From assembly GCF_000819985.1 (NCBI RefSeq), contig NZ_CDBZ01000198.1, positions 60,152-124,151 on the forward strand: a stretch of 64,000 bases of DNA, read 5' to 3'. This document shows positions 46,680 through 54,934 of this stretch, in pieces (position 1 is the stretch's first letter; each line of letters begins with the position of its first letter). The translations under genes were made by a program, and so were the position numbers. The stretch is from Aeromonas media. GTDB lineage: Bacteria > Pseudomonadota > Gammaproteobacteria > Enterobacterales > Aeromonadaceae. The notes under the pieces were generated by a model. The model ran no database searches. It was not told the DNA's origin and saw nothing but the letters and a program-made list of their open reading frames with translations.

Positions 46680-47174
46680 ATGAACCTGACCCATCTCAAT
46701 CAGAGCGGCGAAGCGCACATGGTGGACGTGACCGACAAACAGGTCACCGAGCGGGAGGCTCGCGCCGAAGCCTTCGTGACCATGGCCCCCGCGACCCTGG
46801 CCCTGATCCTCGGTGGTCAGCATCACAAGGGGGACGTGTTCGCCACCGCCCGCATCGCCGGCATCATGGCGGCCAAGAAGACCGCCGATCTCATTCCCCT
46901 CTGCCACCCCCTGGCACTGACCCGGGTGGAGGTAGAGATTGACGCCCAGCCCGAGCACAATAGGGTCCATATCCGCACCCTCTGCAAGCTGTCCGGCAAG
47001 ACAGGGGTCGAGATGGAGGCGCTCACCGCGGCGTCCGTGGCGGCGCTGACCATCTACGACATGTGCAAGGCGGTGCAAAAGGACATGGTGATCGAGCAAG
47101 TCAGGCTGGTGGAGAAGAAGGGCGGCAAGTCCGGCCACTTCCAGCTGGGCTCCCAGGCAGGAGAGAAGGCATGA
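46680..47174 (+). CDS. moaC: MoaC, cyclic pyranopterin monophosphate synthase
   Basis: A 164-residue enzyme converting the MoaA product to cyclic pyranopterin monophosphate. Conserved stretches are [48 protein letters not shown] and [13 protein letters not shown], which include the known active-site Lys, His and Asp. It overlaps moaD by 4 bp (ATGA), so translation is coupled. Confidence 0.96.
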   Translation: MNLTHLNQSGEAHMVDVTDKQVTEREARAEAFVTMAPATLALILGGQHHKGDVFATARIAGIMAAKKTADLIPLCHPLALTRVEVEIDAQPEHNRVHIRTLCKLSGKTGVEMEALTAASVAALTIYDMCKAVQKDMVIEQVRLVEKKGGKSGHFQLGSQAGEKA

Positions 47175-47416
47175 TCAAGGTACTATTTTTTGCGCAAGTG
47201 AGGGAGCTGGTGGGCTGTGACGAACTGAGCCTGCCCAGCGACTATCCCACAGCTGAACAGCTGCGCGCGGCCTTGTGCGAGCGCGGCGACAAGTGGGCGC
47301 TGGCGCTCGAGTCCGGCAAGCTGCTGGTGGCGGTCAACCAGACCCTGGTGCCGCTCGAGACGGCGCTCAATGATGGCGATGAAGTCGCCTTCTTCCCCCC
47401 GGTGACCGGAGGCTGA
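47171..47416 (+). CDS. moaD: MoaD, molybdopterin synthase small (sulfur-carrier) subunit
   Basis: An 81-residue beta-grasp protein ending [11 protein letters not shown]. The C-terminal Gly-Gly is adenylated by MoeB, converted to thiocarboxylate, and donates sulfur in the MoaE active site. The codons for the final Gly-Gly (GGAGGC) double as a Shine-Dalgarno for whatever starts next. Two short frames that copy this tail follow before moaE. Confidence 0.96.
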   Translation: MIKVLFFAQVRELVGCDELSLPSDYPTAEQLRAALCERGDKWALALESGKLLVAVNQTLVPLETALNDGDEVAFFPPVTGG

Positions 47417-47418
47417 GG

Positions 47419-47514
47419 ATGAGCGAGATAATGACCGTGGATCGCACAACGGCGCTGTGGGACTGGCACGAAGCCGCCTTCTTCCCTCTCCTTCCAGTAA
47501 CGACCGGAGGCTGA
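47419..47514 (+). CDS. 31-residue small reading frame with MoaD-like C-terminal tail, copy 1
   Basis: ATG two bases after the moaD stop, with GGAGG (the moaD Gly-Gly codons) 7 nt upstream. The product begins MSEIMTVDRTTALWDW and ends EAAFFPLLPVTTGG. The tail aligns with the last residues of MoaD ([11 protein letters not shown]), including the terminal Gly-Gly, but there is no beta-grasp domain. It may be a tail mimic, a translational relay to moaE, or a by-product of duplication. It differs from copy 2 by one amino-acid change and two silent changes. Confidence 0.5.
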   Translation: MSEIMTVDRTTALWDWHEAAFFPLLPVTTGG

Positions 47515-47516
47515 GA

Positions 47517-47612
47517 ATGAGCGAGATAACGACCGTGGATCGCACAACGGCGCTGTGGGACTGGCATGAGGCCGCCTTCTTCCCTCTCCTTCCAGTAACG
47601 ACCGGAGGCTGA
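47517..47612 (+). CDS. 31-residue small reading frame with MoaD-like C-terminal tail, copy 2
   Basis: Starts two bases after the copy 1 stop, with GGAGG of copy 1 as Shine-Dalgarno. It begins MSEITTVDRTTALWDW (Thr instead of Met at position 5) and ends in the same AFFPLLPVTTGG. Its own GGAGG then serves moaE, whose ATG is 3 bp beyond its stop. The His-Glu pair near residue 17 is encoded by CAT GAG here and CAC GAA in copy 1, both silent differences. Confidence 0.5.
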   Translation: MSEITTVDRTTALWDWHEAAFFPLLPVTTGG

Positions 47613-47615
47613 ATC

Positions 47616-48101
47616 ATGTCCCAAGCAACAACGACCCCCACCGATCGCATCCTGGTGCAGCGGGCCGACTTCTCGCTTGGTGAGGAGTATGAGCGCCTCG
47701 CCACCCGTCATGACAGCGGCGCCATCGTCACCTTCGTCGGCAAGGTGCGTGACTTCAATCAGGGGGATGCGGTGAAAGGACTCTCCCTCGAGCACTACCC
47801 CGGCATGACCGAGAAGGCCCTTGTCGATATCGTCAACCAGGCACGGGCCCGCTGGCCGCTGCAGGAGTGCACCCTGATCCACCGCATCGGCGATCTGTTG
47901 CTCGGCGATCAGATCGTGCTGGTGGCGGTGAGCAGTGCCCATCGCGAGGCTGCCTTCGAGGCCTGCCACTTCATCATGGATTTTTTGAAGACCCGGGCGC
48001 CGTTCTGGAAAAAAGAGCTGACCGCCGAAGGGATTCAACGCTGGGTCGAGGCCAAGCAGAGCGATGATGCTGCCGCCGCTCGCTGGCGGCAAGACCCCTA
48101 G
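47616..48101 (+). CDS. moaE: MoaE, molybdopterin synthase catalytic subunit
   Basis: A 161-residue protein that, with MoaD thiocarboxylate, inserts two sulfurs into cyclic pyranopterin to form molybdopterin. Marks are DSGAIVTFVGKVRDFNQGD, LSLEHYPGMTEKAL, HRIGDLLLGDQIVLVAVSSAHREAAFEA (given as the HRIGDL and AHREAAF motifs), and the Lys-rich KTRAPFWKKE active-site region. It is about 10 residues longer than the E. coli protein. Confidence 0.96.
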   Translation: MSQATTTPTDRILVQRADFSLGEEYERLATRHDSGAIVTFVGKVRDFNQGDAVKGLSLEHYPGMTEKALVDIVNQARARWPLQECTLIHRIGDLLLGDQIVLVAVSSAHREAAFEACHFIMDFLKTRAPFWKKELTAEGIQRWVEAKQSDDAAAARWRQDP

Positions 48102-48185
48102 CCAGCCCGGTTCGATGATTGGTAAGTGCCCACGGGCGCCTGCCACCCCCTGCTCGGACTACGCCGAGCCTCAAGGAGACAGGGA

Positions 48186-48914
48186 ATGAAGAAACAGTTG
48201 TCCGTGGTGTTGCTTGGCCTCGTCGCCGGCGCTTTGTACAGCGGGGCCGCGCAGGCCGATGAGGTCAAGGTGGCCGTGGCCGCCAACTTCAAGGGGACCA
48301 TGGAGCGCATTGGCAAGGCGTTCACCGCCAAGACAGGTCACCGCGTCGTCATCAGCTCGGCGGCCACCGGGGTGCTCTACACCCAGATCACCCACGGTGC
48401 CCCCTTCGATATCTTCCTCTCCGCCGACGTGGCCACCCCTCAAAAACTGGAGGCGGAAGGCAAGGGGAGCGATCGCTTCACCTACGCCATCGGCCAGCTC
48501 GGTCTATGGAAGAAGGGGGGGCCGGCTCCCGACGAGACGACCTTGCGCAGCTGGAAAGGCAACCTCGCCATCGCCAACCCGAAAACAGCCCCCTATGGCA
48601 CCGCCGCCATGGCAACCCTGGCCCGTCTCAAAATAGATCCCAAGCAATACAGAGTGCTGACCGGTACCAACATCAGCCAGACCTGGCAGTTCGTGGACAC
48701 CGGCAACGCCGAGCTGGGCTTCGTCGCCTGGGCGAACCTGGTGGAAGCGGGCAAGACCGGCGAAGCCTGGGCGGTGCCGGCCAGCTTCTACCCCCCCATC
48801 GAGCAGCAGGGACTGATCCTGAAGAAAGGCGCCGCGGTAGAGGCGCTGGTCGCCTGGCTCAAGGGCCCGGGCCAGGAACAGATCAAGGCTGCGGGCTATG
48901 CCCTGCCGCAGTGA
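48186..48914 (+). CDS. modA: ModA, periplasmic molybdate-binding protein
   Basis: A 242-residue solute-binding protein with signal peptide (LSVVLLGLVAGALYSGAAQA, cleavage near residue 24). Binding-site regions are VAVAANFKGTME, ISSAATGVLYTQI, FDIFLSADVATP and PKTAPYGTAAMA. It captures molybdate for the ModBC transporter. The start at 48186 has AAGGAGA upstream. A small hairpin (CTCGG...CCGAG, about 48152-48169) lies just before it; I see no ModE box. Confidence 0.93.
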   Translation: MKKQLSVVLLGLVAGALYSGAAQADEVKVAVAANFKGTMERIGKAFTAKTGHRVVISSAATGVLYTQITHGAPFDIFLSADVATPQKLEAEGKGSDRFTYAIGQLGLWKKGGPAPDETTLRSWKGNLAIANPKTAPYGTAAMATLARLKIDPKQYRVLTGTNISQTWQFVDTGNAELGFVAWANLVEAGKTGEAWAVPASFYPPIEQQGLILKKGAAVEALVAWLKGPGQEQIKAAGYALPQ

Positions 48915-49023
48915 TGGCATGAATGCCAATCTCCCATGACCACTGGCCGGCCTCAGGGCCTGCCACGCCTTGCAATGAGGATGCATAACATGTTGCTGCT
49001 CGCACCAGGGAGGGATATGCCCC

Positions 49024-49704
49024 ATGAGTGAAGGGGATCTGCAGGCGGTCTGGCTTACCCTGAAGCTGGCGGCCAGCACCACCGCCATCCTGCTGCTACT
49101 GTCGCCGCCGCTCGCCTGGTGGTTGTCCCGCAGCCAGCATAGGTTGCGGCCGCTGGTGGAGGCCCTGGTGGCGTTGCCCCTGGTGCTGCCGCCGACCGTG
49201 CTCGGCTTCTATCTGCTGCTCGCCTTCTCGCCGGAATATGGCCTCGGCGCCTGGTGGCGTGAGACCTTCGGGACACCGCTTGCCTTCAGCTTCCTCGGTC
49301 TGCTGTTTGCCTCCATCCTCTATTCGCTCCCCTTCGTGGTGCAGCCGCTCACCTCCGCCTTCGTCAACATGGGCAACAAGGAGATCGAAGCCGCCGCCAC
49401 CCTGGGGCTCGGGCCCCTCGAGCGCTTCTTTCAGATCATCTTGCCGATGACGCTGCCGAGCTTCGTGATGGCGGCGGCGCTCGGGTTTGCCCACACCCTG
49501 GGGGAGTTTGGCGTGGTGCTGATAATAGGGGGCAACATCCCGGGAGAGACCCAGGTGCTCTCCATCGCCCTGTTTGATCACGTGGAAGCCATGGATTATC
49601 AGCACGCCCACTACCTGGCGGGTGGCCTGATGGGCTTCTCCCTGGTGATGCTGGTGCTGGTCTATGGCGTCTTGCAGCGCCGGCAGCGGAGGTTATTCGG
49701 ATGA
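49024..49704 (+). CDS. modB: ModB, molybdate ABC transporter permease
   Basis: A 226-residue inner-membrane permease with five or six membrane segments and the conserved cytoplasmic EAA-type loop EIEAAATLGLGPLERFFQII (about 120-139), which docks on ModC. The start is ATG 49024 with GGGAGGG upstream. It overlaps modC by 4 bp. Confidence 0.94.
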   Translation: MSEGDLQAVWLTLKLAASTTAILLLLSPPLAWWLSRSQHRLRPLVEALVALPLVLPPTVLGFYLLLAFSPEYGLGAWWRETFGTPLAFSFLGLLFASILYSLPFVVQPLTSAFVNMGNKEIEAAATLGLGPLERFFQIILPMTLPSFVMAAALGFAHTLGEFGVVLIIGGNIPGETQVLSIALFDHVEAMDYQHAHYLAGGLMGFSLVMLVLVYGVLQRRQRRLFG

Positions 49705-50756
49705 GCCTGCACCTCAAGGCCTGGCGCCGGTTTGGCGGCTTCGAACTCGACTGCGATCTGACACTCCCCCTTGGTGGCATTCTCGGCCTCTTTGGCCCTT
49801 CCGGCTGTGGCAAGAGTACCCTGCTGCGCATCATCGCCGGGCTGGATCGTGCCCCCTCGGACGTCCTGCACTGGCAGGGGCGGGATCTGGCGGCCCTGCT
49901 GCCGGAGGCGCGCCGCATCGGGCTGGTGTTCCAGGATTCCCGCCTCTTTCCCCACATGACGGTATTGGGCAATTTGCAGCTGGCGGCGGGCAAGGGGCGA
50001 GGGCGCTGGCAGCACGAGGCGCTGGCGATGCGGCTCGGCTTTGCCGATCTGCTGGGGCAGCCCGCCCACGGGCTTTCCGGTGGCCAGCGTCAGCGGGTGG
50101 CCCTGGGGCGGGCCCTGCTGGCAGAGCCGGATCTGCTGCTGCTGGATGAACCCTTCTCGGCGCTGGACAGCCGCAGCCGCATCCATCAGGCCCACGTGCT
50201 CAAGGGGTTGCAGCGTGAAAGCGGCATCCCCATGATCTTCGTGAGCCACGCCATGGAGGAGGTGAGCCTGCTGTGCGATCAGCTGGTGTTGCAGGAGGGG
50301 GGCCGGGTGGAGGCGCAGGGGCGGCCGAGCGAGATCTTCGCCCGCACCGACCTCTCCTTGGCCAGTCGCGACGATGCCGGTGTCATGCTGACGGCGACTC
50401 TGGCTCACTATGACGACGCTGAGCAGATGGCGACCCTGCAACTCGGGGATCAGACCCTGATGGTCACCATGGAGCATGCCCCCGACGAGACAGGGGAGCT
50501 GCAGATCAAGGTGGCGGGGCGGGATCTGGTGATCGCCACCGCCCCCATAGTGCACTCCAGCCTCTCCAACTGCCTCGAGACCCGACTGCTGGAGGCGCGG
50601 GAGGTGAGGCCGGGGCAAACCCTGTTGCAGTTGGCGCTGGGGCAGCAGATACTGCTGGCCCGGATCACCAGCCGCTCCGCGCAGCGGCTGGCGCTGGTGC
50701 CGGGGCAGCGCCTCTACGCCTACATCAAGGCGGTGAGCCTGGTGGGAGAGGGCTGA
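49701..50756 (+). CDS. modC: ModC, molybdate ABC transporter ATPase
   Basis: A 351-residue ATPase with Walker A GPSGCGKSTLL (about 33-43), signature LSGGQRQRVALGRAL (about 129-143), Walker B LLLLDEPFSALD and switch His in FVSHAMEE. The C-terminal third is the TOBE/Mop-like molybdate-binding regulatory domain (for example RLLEAREVRPGQTLLQLAL). It powers import through ModB. Its start overlaps the modB stop. Confidence 0.95.
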   Translation: MSLHLKAWRRFGGFELDCDLTLPLGGILGLFGPSGCGKSTLLRIIAGLDRAPSDVLHWQGRDLAALLPEARRIGLVFQDSRLFPHMTVLGNLQLAAGKGRGRWQHEALAMRLGFADLLGQPAHGLSGGQRQRVALGRALLAEPDLLLLDEPFSALDSRSRIHQAHVLKGLQRESGIPMIFVSHAMEEVSLLCDQLVLQEGGRVEAQGRPSEIFARTDLSLASRDDAGVMLTATLAHYDDAEQMATLQLGDQTLMVTMEHAPDETGELQIKVAGRDLVIATAPIVHSSLSNCLETRLLEAREVRPGQTLLQLALGQQILLARITSRSAQRLALVPGQRLYAYIKAVSLVGEG

Positions 50757-50844
50757 GGGGCGTGTCGCCACAGCATGGGCAGCAAGGTCGTCGGTGGCCG
50801 CTATCGGGTCGAGAGGGAGAGCACGGGTGCGTCGCAACCAGGTA

Positions 50845-51606
50845 ATGAAATCCCATGGATTGGCCTTGCGCAGCGCGGGGGAGGGCCCCTTGCTGCTCTT
50901 GCTGCACGGCCTTGGCTCCTCCAGCCTCGACTGGCAGGCCCAGATCGAGCACTTCTCCCAGCACTACCGGGTGGTGGCGCTGGATCTGCGCGGCCACGGC
51001 CAGAGCATGCAGGAGGGGCCCTTCGATGTGCCCACCCTGGCGGCGGACGTGGCCCGCTGGCTAGAAGAGCAGCCGGAACCCGCCTGGGTGGTGGGGCTGT
51101 CGCTCGGGGCCATGGTGGCGCTCGAGCTGGCGCTGCGACTGCCTCACAAGGTGCGGGGGCTGGTGCTGGTCAACGGCTTCAGCGAATTTCTGCTGGAGAC
51201 GCCGAGGGAGCAGGAGCGCCATGCCATGCGCCTCAAGTGGCTGCGCTGGTTTGGCATGCGACCGCTCGCCTGGTGGCTGGGGCGCGAACTCTTCCCCGGC
51301 CCCGAGCTCGCCCAGGTGCGCCACACCTTCCGGCTGCGCTTCGTGCGCAGCAACAAGAAAAAGACCTACAAGGCGCTGCTGGAAGCGCTGCCCGGTTGGT
51401 CGGTGCGCGCCCGGCTCGGCAGCCTCTGGCAGCCGGTGGCCATCATCTCCACCAGTCACGACTACCTGCCCCTCGCCAAACGGGTGGAGCAGTTCGCCTC
51501 CCTGCCCAATGCCAGCATCCACACCCCAGAGGGCCATCACGCCTGGCCCGCAGAAGATCCCGCCGGGTTCAACCATCTGCTGCAACGGATCCTGGCGACT
51601 CACTGA
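50845..51606 (+). CDS. Alpha/beta-hydrolase-fold protein
   Basis: A 253-residue cytoplasmic hydrolase. The oxyanion strand is LLLLLHGLGSSSLDW, the nucleophile elbow is GLSLGAMVAL (Ser near residue 93), the acid is probably the Asp in ISTSHDYLP, and the catalytic His is in EGHHAWPAE. It could be an esterase or a cofactor-pathway hydrolase; the substrate is unknown. The start at 50845 has only a weak AGG; an upstream in-frame ATG at 50794 adds unrelated residues. It lies at the end of modABC and may be cotranscribed. Confidence 0.85.
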   Translation: MKSHGLALRSAGEGPLLLLLHGLGSSSLDWQAQIEHFSQHYRVVALDLRGHGQSMQEGPFDVPTLAADVARWLEEQPEPAWVVGLSLGAMVALELALRLPHKVRGLVLVNGFSEFLLETPREQERHAMRLKWLRWFGMRPLAWWLGRELFPGPELAQVRHTFRLRFVRSNKKKTYKALLEALPGWSVRARLGSLWQPVAIISTSHDYLPLAKRVEQFASLPNASIHTPEGHHAWPAEDPAGFNHLLQRILATH

Positions 51607-51620
51607 GTCTGTGCGGACAT

Positions 51621-51652
51621 AAAAATGCCGACCCCCTGGGTTCGGCATTTTT
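51621..51652. terminator. Bidirectional intrinsic terminator
   Basis: AAAAATGCCGA, loop, TCGGCATTTTT between the convergent hydrolase and moeB genes, with T runs on both strands. Confidence 0.9.
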
Positions 51653-51671
51653 GTTGATGGTTTTTTGCCGC

Positions 51672-52427
51672 TCAGGGCTGGGAGCAGACCGGGCAGTCCG
51701 GGCGCTTGGGGAGCTTCAGCTCGCGAAAGCGGCTACTGAGGCCGTCGATCATCAGCAGGCGGCCGTGATGGCTCTTGCCCATGCCGGCCAGCAGCTTGAT
51801 GGCTTCGAGGGCCTGCAGGCTGCCCACCAGGCCCACCACGGGGGCCAGCACTCCGGCCTCGACGCAGGTCAGCGCCTGCTCGCCAAACAGGGCGCTGAGG
51901 CAGGCGTAGCAGGGCTCGTCCTCCTGCCAGGTGAAGCTGCACAGCTGCCCCTCCAGCCGGATGGCGGCGCCGCTGACCAGGGGCACCCTGTGCTGGCGGG
52001 CACGCTGGTTGAGCAGGTTGCGGATGGTGACGTTGTCGGTGCAGTCGAGCACCAGCTGGTGGCCGGGCAGCAGGGCATCGAGCAGCGCCTCGTCGGCGAG
52101 GAGGGCGTGGGTTTCCACCTCTAGCCAGGGATTGAGGGCGCGCAGGGACTGGGCGGCGGAGTCCACCTTGTACATGCCGATGCGCTCGTCGCTGTGCAGC
52201 ACCTGGCGCTGAAGGTTGGAGAGCTCCACCCGGTCAAAATCCACCAGGGTGAGCCGGCCGACCCCGGCCACCGCCAGGTACTGGCTGGCGGCGCAGCCCA
52301 GTCCCCCGGCGCCGATCACCAGCACCCGGGCCTGCTTGAGCGCCTCCTGCCCCTCGAAATCGAAAGATTTAAGAATGATCTGACGGTTGTAGCGCAGCAG
52401 CTCGGCGTCGCTCAGGATCTCGCTCAC
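51672..52427 (-). CDS. moeB: MoeB, MoaD-adenylating enzyme
   Basis: A 251-residue ThiF/E1-like enzyme that adenylates the C-terminal Gly of MoaD. The nucleotide-binding motif is [17 protein letters not shown] (about 38-54), with [13 protein letters not shown] after it. Zinc ligands are CYACLSA and the C-terminal CPVC. It overlaps moeA by 4 bp. Any Gly-Gly-tailed MoaD mimic would be a candidate ligand for this enzyme. Confidence 0.96.
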   Translation of the reverse strand: MSEILSDAELLRYNRQIILKSFDFEGQEALKQARVLVIGAGGLGCAASQYLAVAGVGRLTLVDFDRVELSNLQRQVLHSDERIGMYKVDSAAQSLRALNPWLEVETHALLADEALLDALLPGHQLVLDCTDNVTIRNLLNQRARQHRVPLVSGAAIRLEGQLCSFTWQEDEPCYACLSALFGEQALTCVEAGVLAPVVGLVGSLQALEAIKLLAGMGKSHHGRLLMIDGLSSRFRELKLPKRPDCPVCSQP

Positions 52428-53656
52428 AGCAGCAGTCCCGAGAAGGGCTCGACGGTCACCGTCTCACCGGCGGCCACCTTGCCGCGTTCCTGCTCAAGCA
52501 CTATGTAGCAGTTGGCCCGGGACAAGGAGCTGAACACCCCGGAGTCCTGGGAGCCGGTGCTGCGTACCTCGAGGCCGTTCGGGCCCTGGCTCAGCATGCC
52601 GCGTTGGAAGTCCAGTCGCCCCGGCGCCTTCTTGAGGGGCTCGGTCGCGATGGCCTGCAGCGGCAGTGGGCGCGCGAAGTGGTGGCCGGCCAGCCTGGCC
52701 AGCGCCGGCTGCACCAACTGATCGAAGGTAACCATGGCGGAGACGGGGTTGCCCGGCAGGCCGAAGAACCAGACGTTTGGCAGGCGACCGAAGGCAAAGG
52801 GCTTGCCCGGCTTGATGGCGAGCTTCCAGAAGCCGATTTCGCCAAGCTCCTCCAGCAACTGCTTGGTGAAGTCCGCCTCGCCGACCGAGACGCCCCCCGT
52901 GGTGATGAGAGCATCAGCCTCGCGGTCGGCCTGAATAAAGGCGGCGCGCAGGGCGGCAGGATCGTCGGGGATGATGCCCAGATCCAGGCACGCTATGCCC
53001 ATGCGGGTCAGCATGGCCTTGACCCCGTAACGGTTGGAGTCATAGATGTCGCCATGGGCGAGCGGGGTGCCCAGGGGTTTGAGCTCGTCACCTGTGCTGA
53101 AGATGGCGACCTTGAGCGGGCGGCGTACCGTCACGGTGGCGATGCCCAAGGAGGCCAGCAGCGGCAACTCCCGGGGGCTGAGGCGCAGGCCGCTCGCCAG
53201 CACCCGGGATCCTTGCGCCATGTCCTCGCCGCGGCGGCGGATGTTCTGGCCAAGGAAGGGCGTCGTCAGAAAAGTGATCCCGTTGCCGCCCTCCTGCGTT
53301 TCTTCCTGCATGACGACCGCCTCCGTGCCCGCCGGCACAGGGGCGCCGGTCATGATGCGGATGCAGTGACCGGCCGGCCATTCGCCCTCATAGGGCTGGC
53401 CTGCGAAGGCCTTGCCCGCCACGGGGAGCGGGGCGCCGGCGGCGAGATCGGCCAGACGCACGGCGTAACCGTCCATGGCGGCGTTGTCGAAGGGGGGCAC
53501 CGACAGGGGGGAACTGATCTCCTCGGCCAGTATCCGATCCAGCGCCTGGGGCAGCGGCAACTGCTCCGTCTCGCAGCAGCAGGTGAGTTGTTCCAGCATC
53601 CCTTGCAGGGCCTTGTCCAAGGGGAGGAGTGCACCGGTATCGAATCCCATCATCAT
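52424..53656 (-). CDS. moeA: MoeA, molybdopterin molybdenumtransferase
   Basis: A 410-residue enzyme that inserts molybdate into adenylated molybdopterin to make Moco. Marks are [20 protein letters not shown] (about 50-70), [60 protein letters not shown] and [13 protein letters not shown]. Three consecutive ATG codons start the frame; the second or third has the best spacing from AGAGG. It leads the moeA-moeB operon. Confidence 0.96.
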   Translation of the reverse strand: MMMGFDTGALLPLDKALQGMLEQLTCCCETEQLPLPQALDRILAEEISSPLSVPPFDNAAMDGYAVRLADLAAGAPLPVAGKAFAGQPYEGEWPAGHCIRIMTGAPVPAGTEAVVMQEETQEGGNGITFLTTPFLGQNIRRRGEDMAQGSRVLASGLRLSPRELPLLASLGIATVTVRRPLKVAIFSTGDELKPLGTPLAHGDIYDSNRYGVKAMLTRMGIACLDLGIIPDDPAALRAAFIQADREADALITTGGVSVGEADFTKQLLEELGEIGFWKLAIKPGKPFAFGRLPNVWFFGLPGNPVSAMVTFDQLVQPALARLAGHHFARPLPLQAIATEPLKKAPGRLDFQRGMLSQGPNGLEVRSTGSQDSGVFSSLSRANCYIVLEQERGKVAAGETVTVEPFSGLLL

Positions 53657-54008
53657 GACCTCTGTGGTGTATAGGGGGCGGATTATCCCAAAAATCCGCC
53701 CGGATGGGCAGGCGGATCGTGCAGGAATGCGGGGGAATACGGCTTTTGCTGTGATGACAGCGGCGGCCCTTTCCTTGAGTTACCACCTTGTGGGTGGCAT
53801 GGAAGGGACGCCTGCATGCCAAGTGCCGGACTGTCTGCCAGGCGCCCCCGAACGGGGAAGGGGCCGCAGGGTAAAACCGGGTGGTTTGGCATAAAGTCAG
53901 GTGTTGGGCTTGAGTTAGTCTGAATTATGACAATAATCGCCCTGTAAGATTGCGCCACGACACCATGTCGATGGCCAGCACAGTCCCTGAGCGTGGGAGA
54001 GAAACAAG
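53657..54008. other. Divergent promoter region between moeA and folE
   Basis: A 352-bp region without a gene. Toward moeA (minus strand) an extended -10 TGGGATAAT at about 53682-53690 lies inside an inverted repeat GGGCGGAT...ATCCGCCC (53676-53701). Toward folE (plus strand) TTGAGT (53910-53915) and AATAAT (53932-53937) are 16 bp apart. The middle has only short spurious frames. Confidence 0.5.
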
Positions 54009-54665
54009 ATGACGAGCTTAAGCCAGGAAGCCCTGTTGGTCAGGGCTGCGCTCGAGGCCCAGGGCCTCGAGACACCTCTGGTGGCCAATGAATTGAACGG
54101 CCAGCAGAAGAAGGAAAAAATCGAAGGCCACATGCGCGCCATCATGGAGACGCTGGGGCTGGATCTGGCCGACGACAGTCTGGCCGAAACGCCGCACCGC
54201 ATCGCCAAGATGTACGTGAACGAGATCTTCTCCGGCCTCGATTACGCCACCTTCCCCAAGGTGACAGTGATCGAGAACAAGATGAAGGTGGACGAGATGA
54301 TCATGGTGCGGGACATCAGCCTCACCAGCACCTGCGAGCACCACTTCGTCACCATCGACGGGCTGGCCCACGTGGCCTATATCCCCCGTGGCAAGGTGAT
54401 CGGGCTGTCGAAGATCAACCGCATAGTGCAGTTCTTCGCCCGCCGTCCCCAGGTGCAGGAGCGGCTCACCCAGCAGATCCTGCTGGCGTTGCAGACCCTG
54501 CTCGGCACCAAGGACGTGGCCATCAGCATCAAGGCGACCCACTTCTGCGTGAAGGCGCGCGGCGTGATGGATTCGACCTCCTACACCACCACCACCTCCC
54601 TCGGTGGGGTCTTCAAGACCCAGCCAGACACCCGTGCCGAGTTTCTCGGTGGCTTGAAAGGCTAG
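54009..54665 (+). CDS. folE: GTP cyclohydrolase I
   Basis: A 218-residue enzyme converting GTP to dihydroneopterin triphosphate, the first step of folate synthesis. Zinc and active-site marks are [41 protein letters not shown] and [14 protein letters not shown]. The length matches the E. coli FolE. It shares the GTP substrate with MoaA but otherwise belongs to folate metabolism. Confidence 0.96.
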   Translation: MTSLSQEALLVRAALEAQGLETPLVANELNGQQKKEKIEGHMRAIMETLGLDLADDSLAETPHRIAKMYVNEIFSGLDYATFPKVTVIENKMKVDEMIMVRDISLTSTCEHHFVTIDGLAHVAYIPRGKVIGLSKINRIVQFFARRPQVQERLTQQILLALQTLLGTKDVAISIKATHFCVKARGVMDSTSYTTTTSLGGVFKTQPDTRAEFLGGLKG

Positions 54666-54934
54666 TCACCCAGGGGCATGTCGCGCCGACATGCCCCGAC
54701 TTCTTCCCTCCGTCTGCCCCGGTTTTTTTCTGAAAAAATCCTAAAGTGATGCCCGCGCTGGCCGATACAGCTCTCCGTGCCGCGGGATGGCCTGTTTGAC
54801 ACCCGTTTGGCCCTATCTTTCGTGCCGATACGGATGAGATTTGAATGACTGCTATGGATGGCAGCTAGCGTGCTCGTGCCTCGAGGGGCCGGCGCCGACG
54901 AATGCCACTTGATGACCCATATGCAGGACATGCC

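Larger units (their letters stand above)
47419..47614 (+). repeat. 98-bp tandem duplication between moaD and moaE (two copies)
   Basis: Two direct units (47419-47516 and 47517-47614) agree at all but a handful of positions. Each unit is one small reading frame plus its spacer. The last third of each unit is also similar to the end of moaD, indicating an older partial copy of the moaD 3' end that was then duplicated. The unit length is not a multiple of three, so each copy is read only because it has its own start and stop. Confidence 0.9.

Noticed and set aside
47419..47614. The tandem repeat as a CRISPR array
   Set aside because: There are only two copies, they abut directly without spacers, the unit is 98 bp and contains a reading frame, and no cas genes are present.
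47183..48146. Minus-strand frames running through the moaD-moaE repeats
   Set aside because: They are long only because the repeat is read twice; no ribosome-binding site, and they oppose moaD and moaE.
48978..49034. An 18-codon frame ending over the modB start
   Set aside because: It overlaps the modB start codon, but its own Shine-Dalgarno is poor and the sequence is short enough to be chance.
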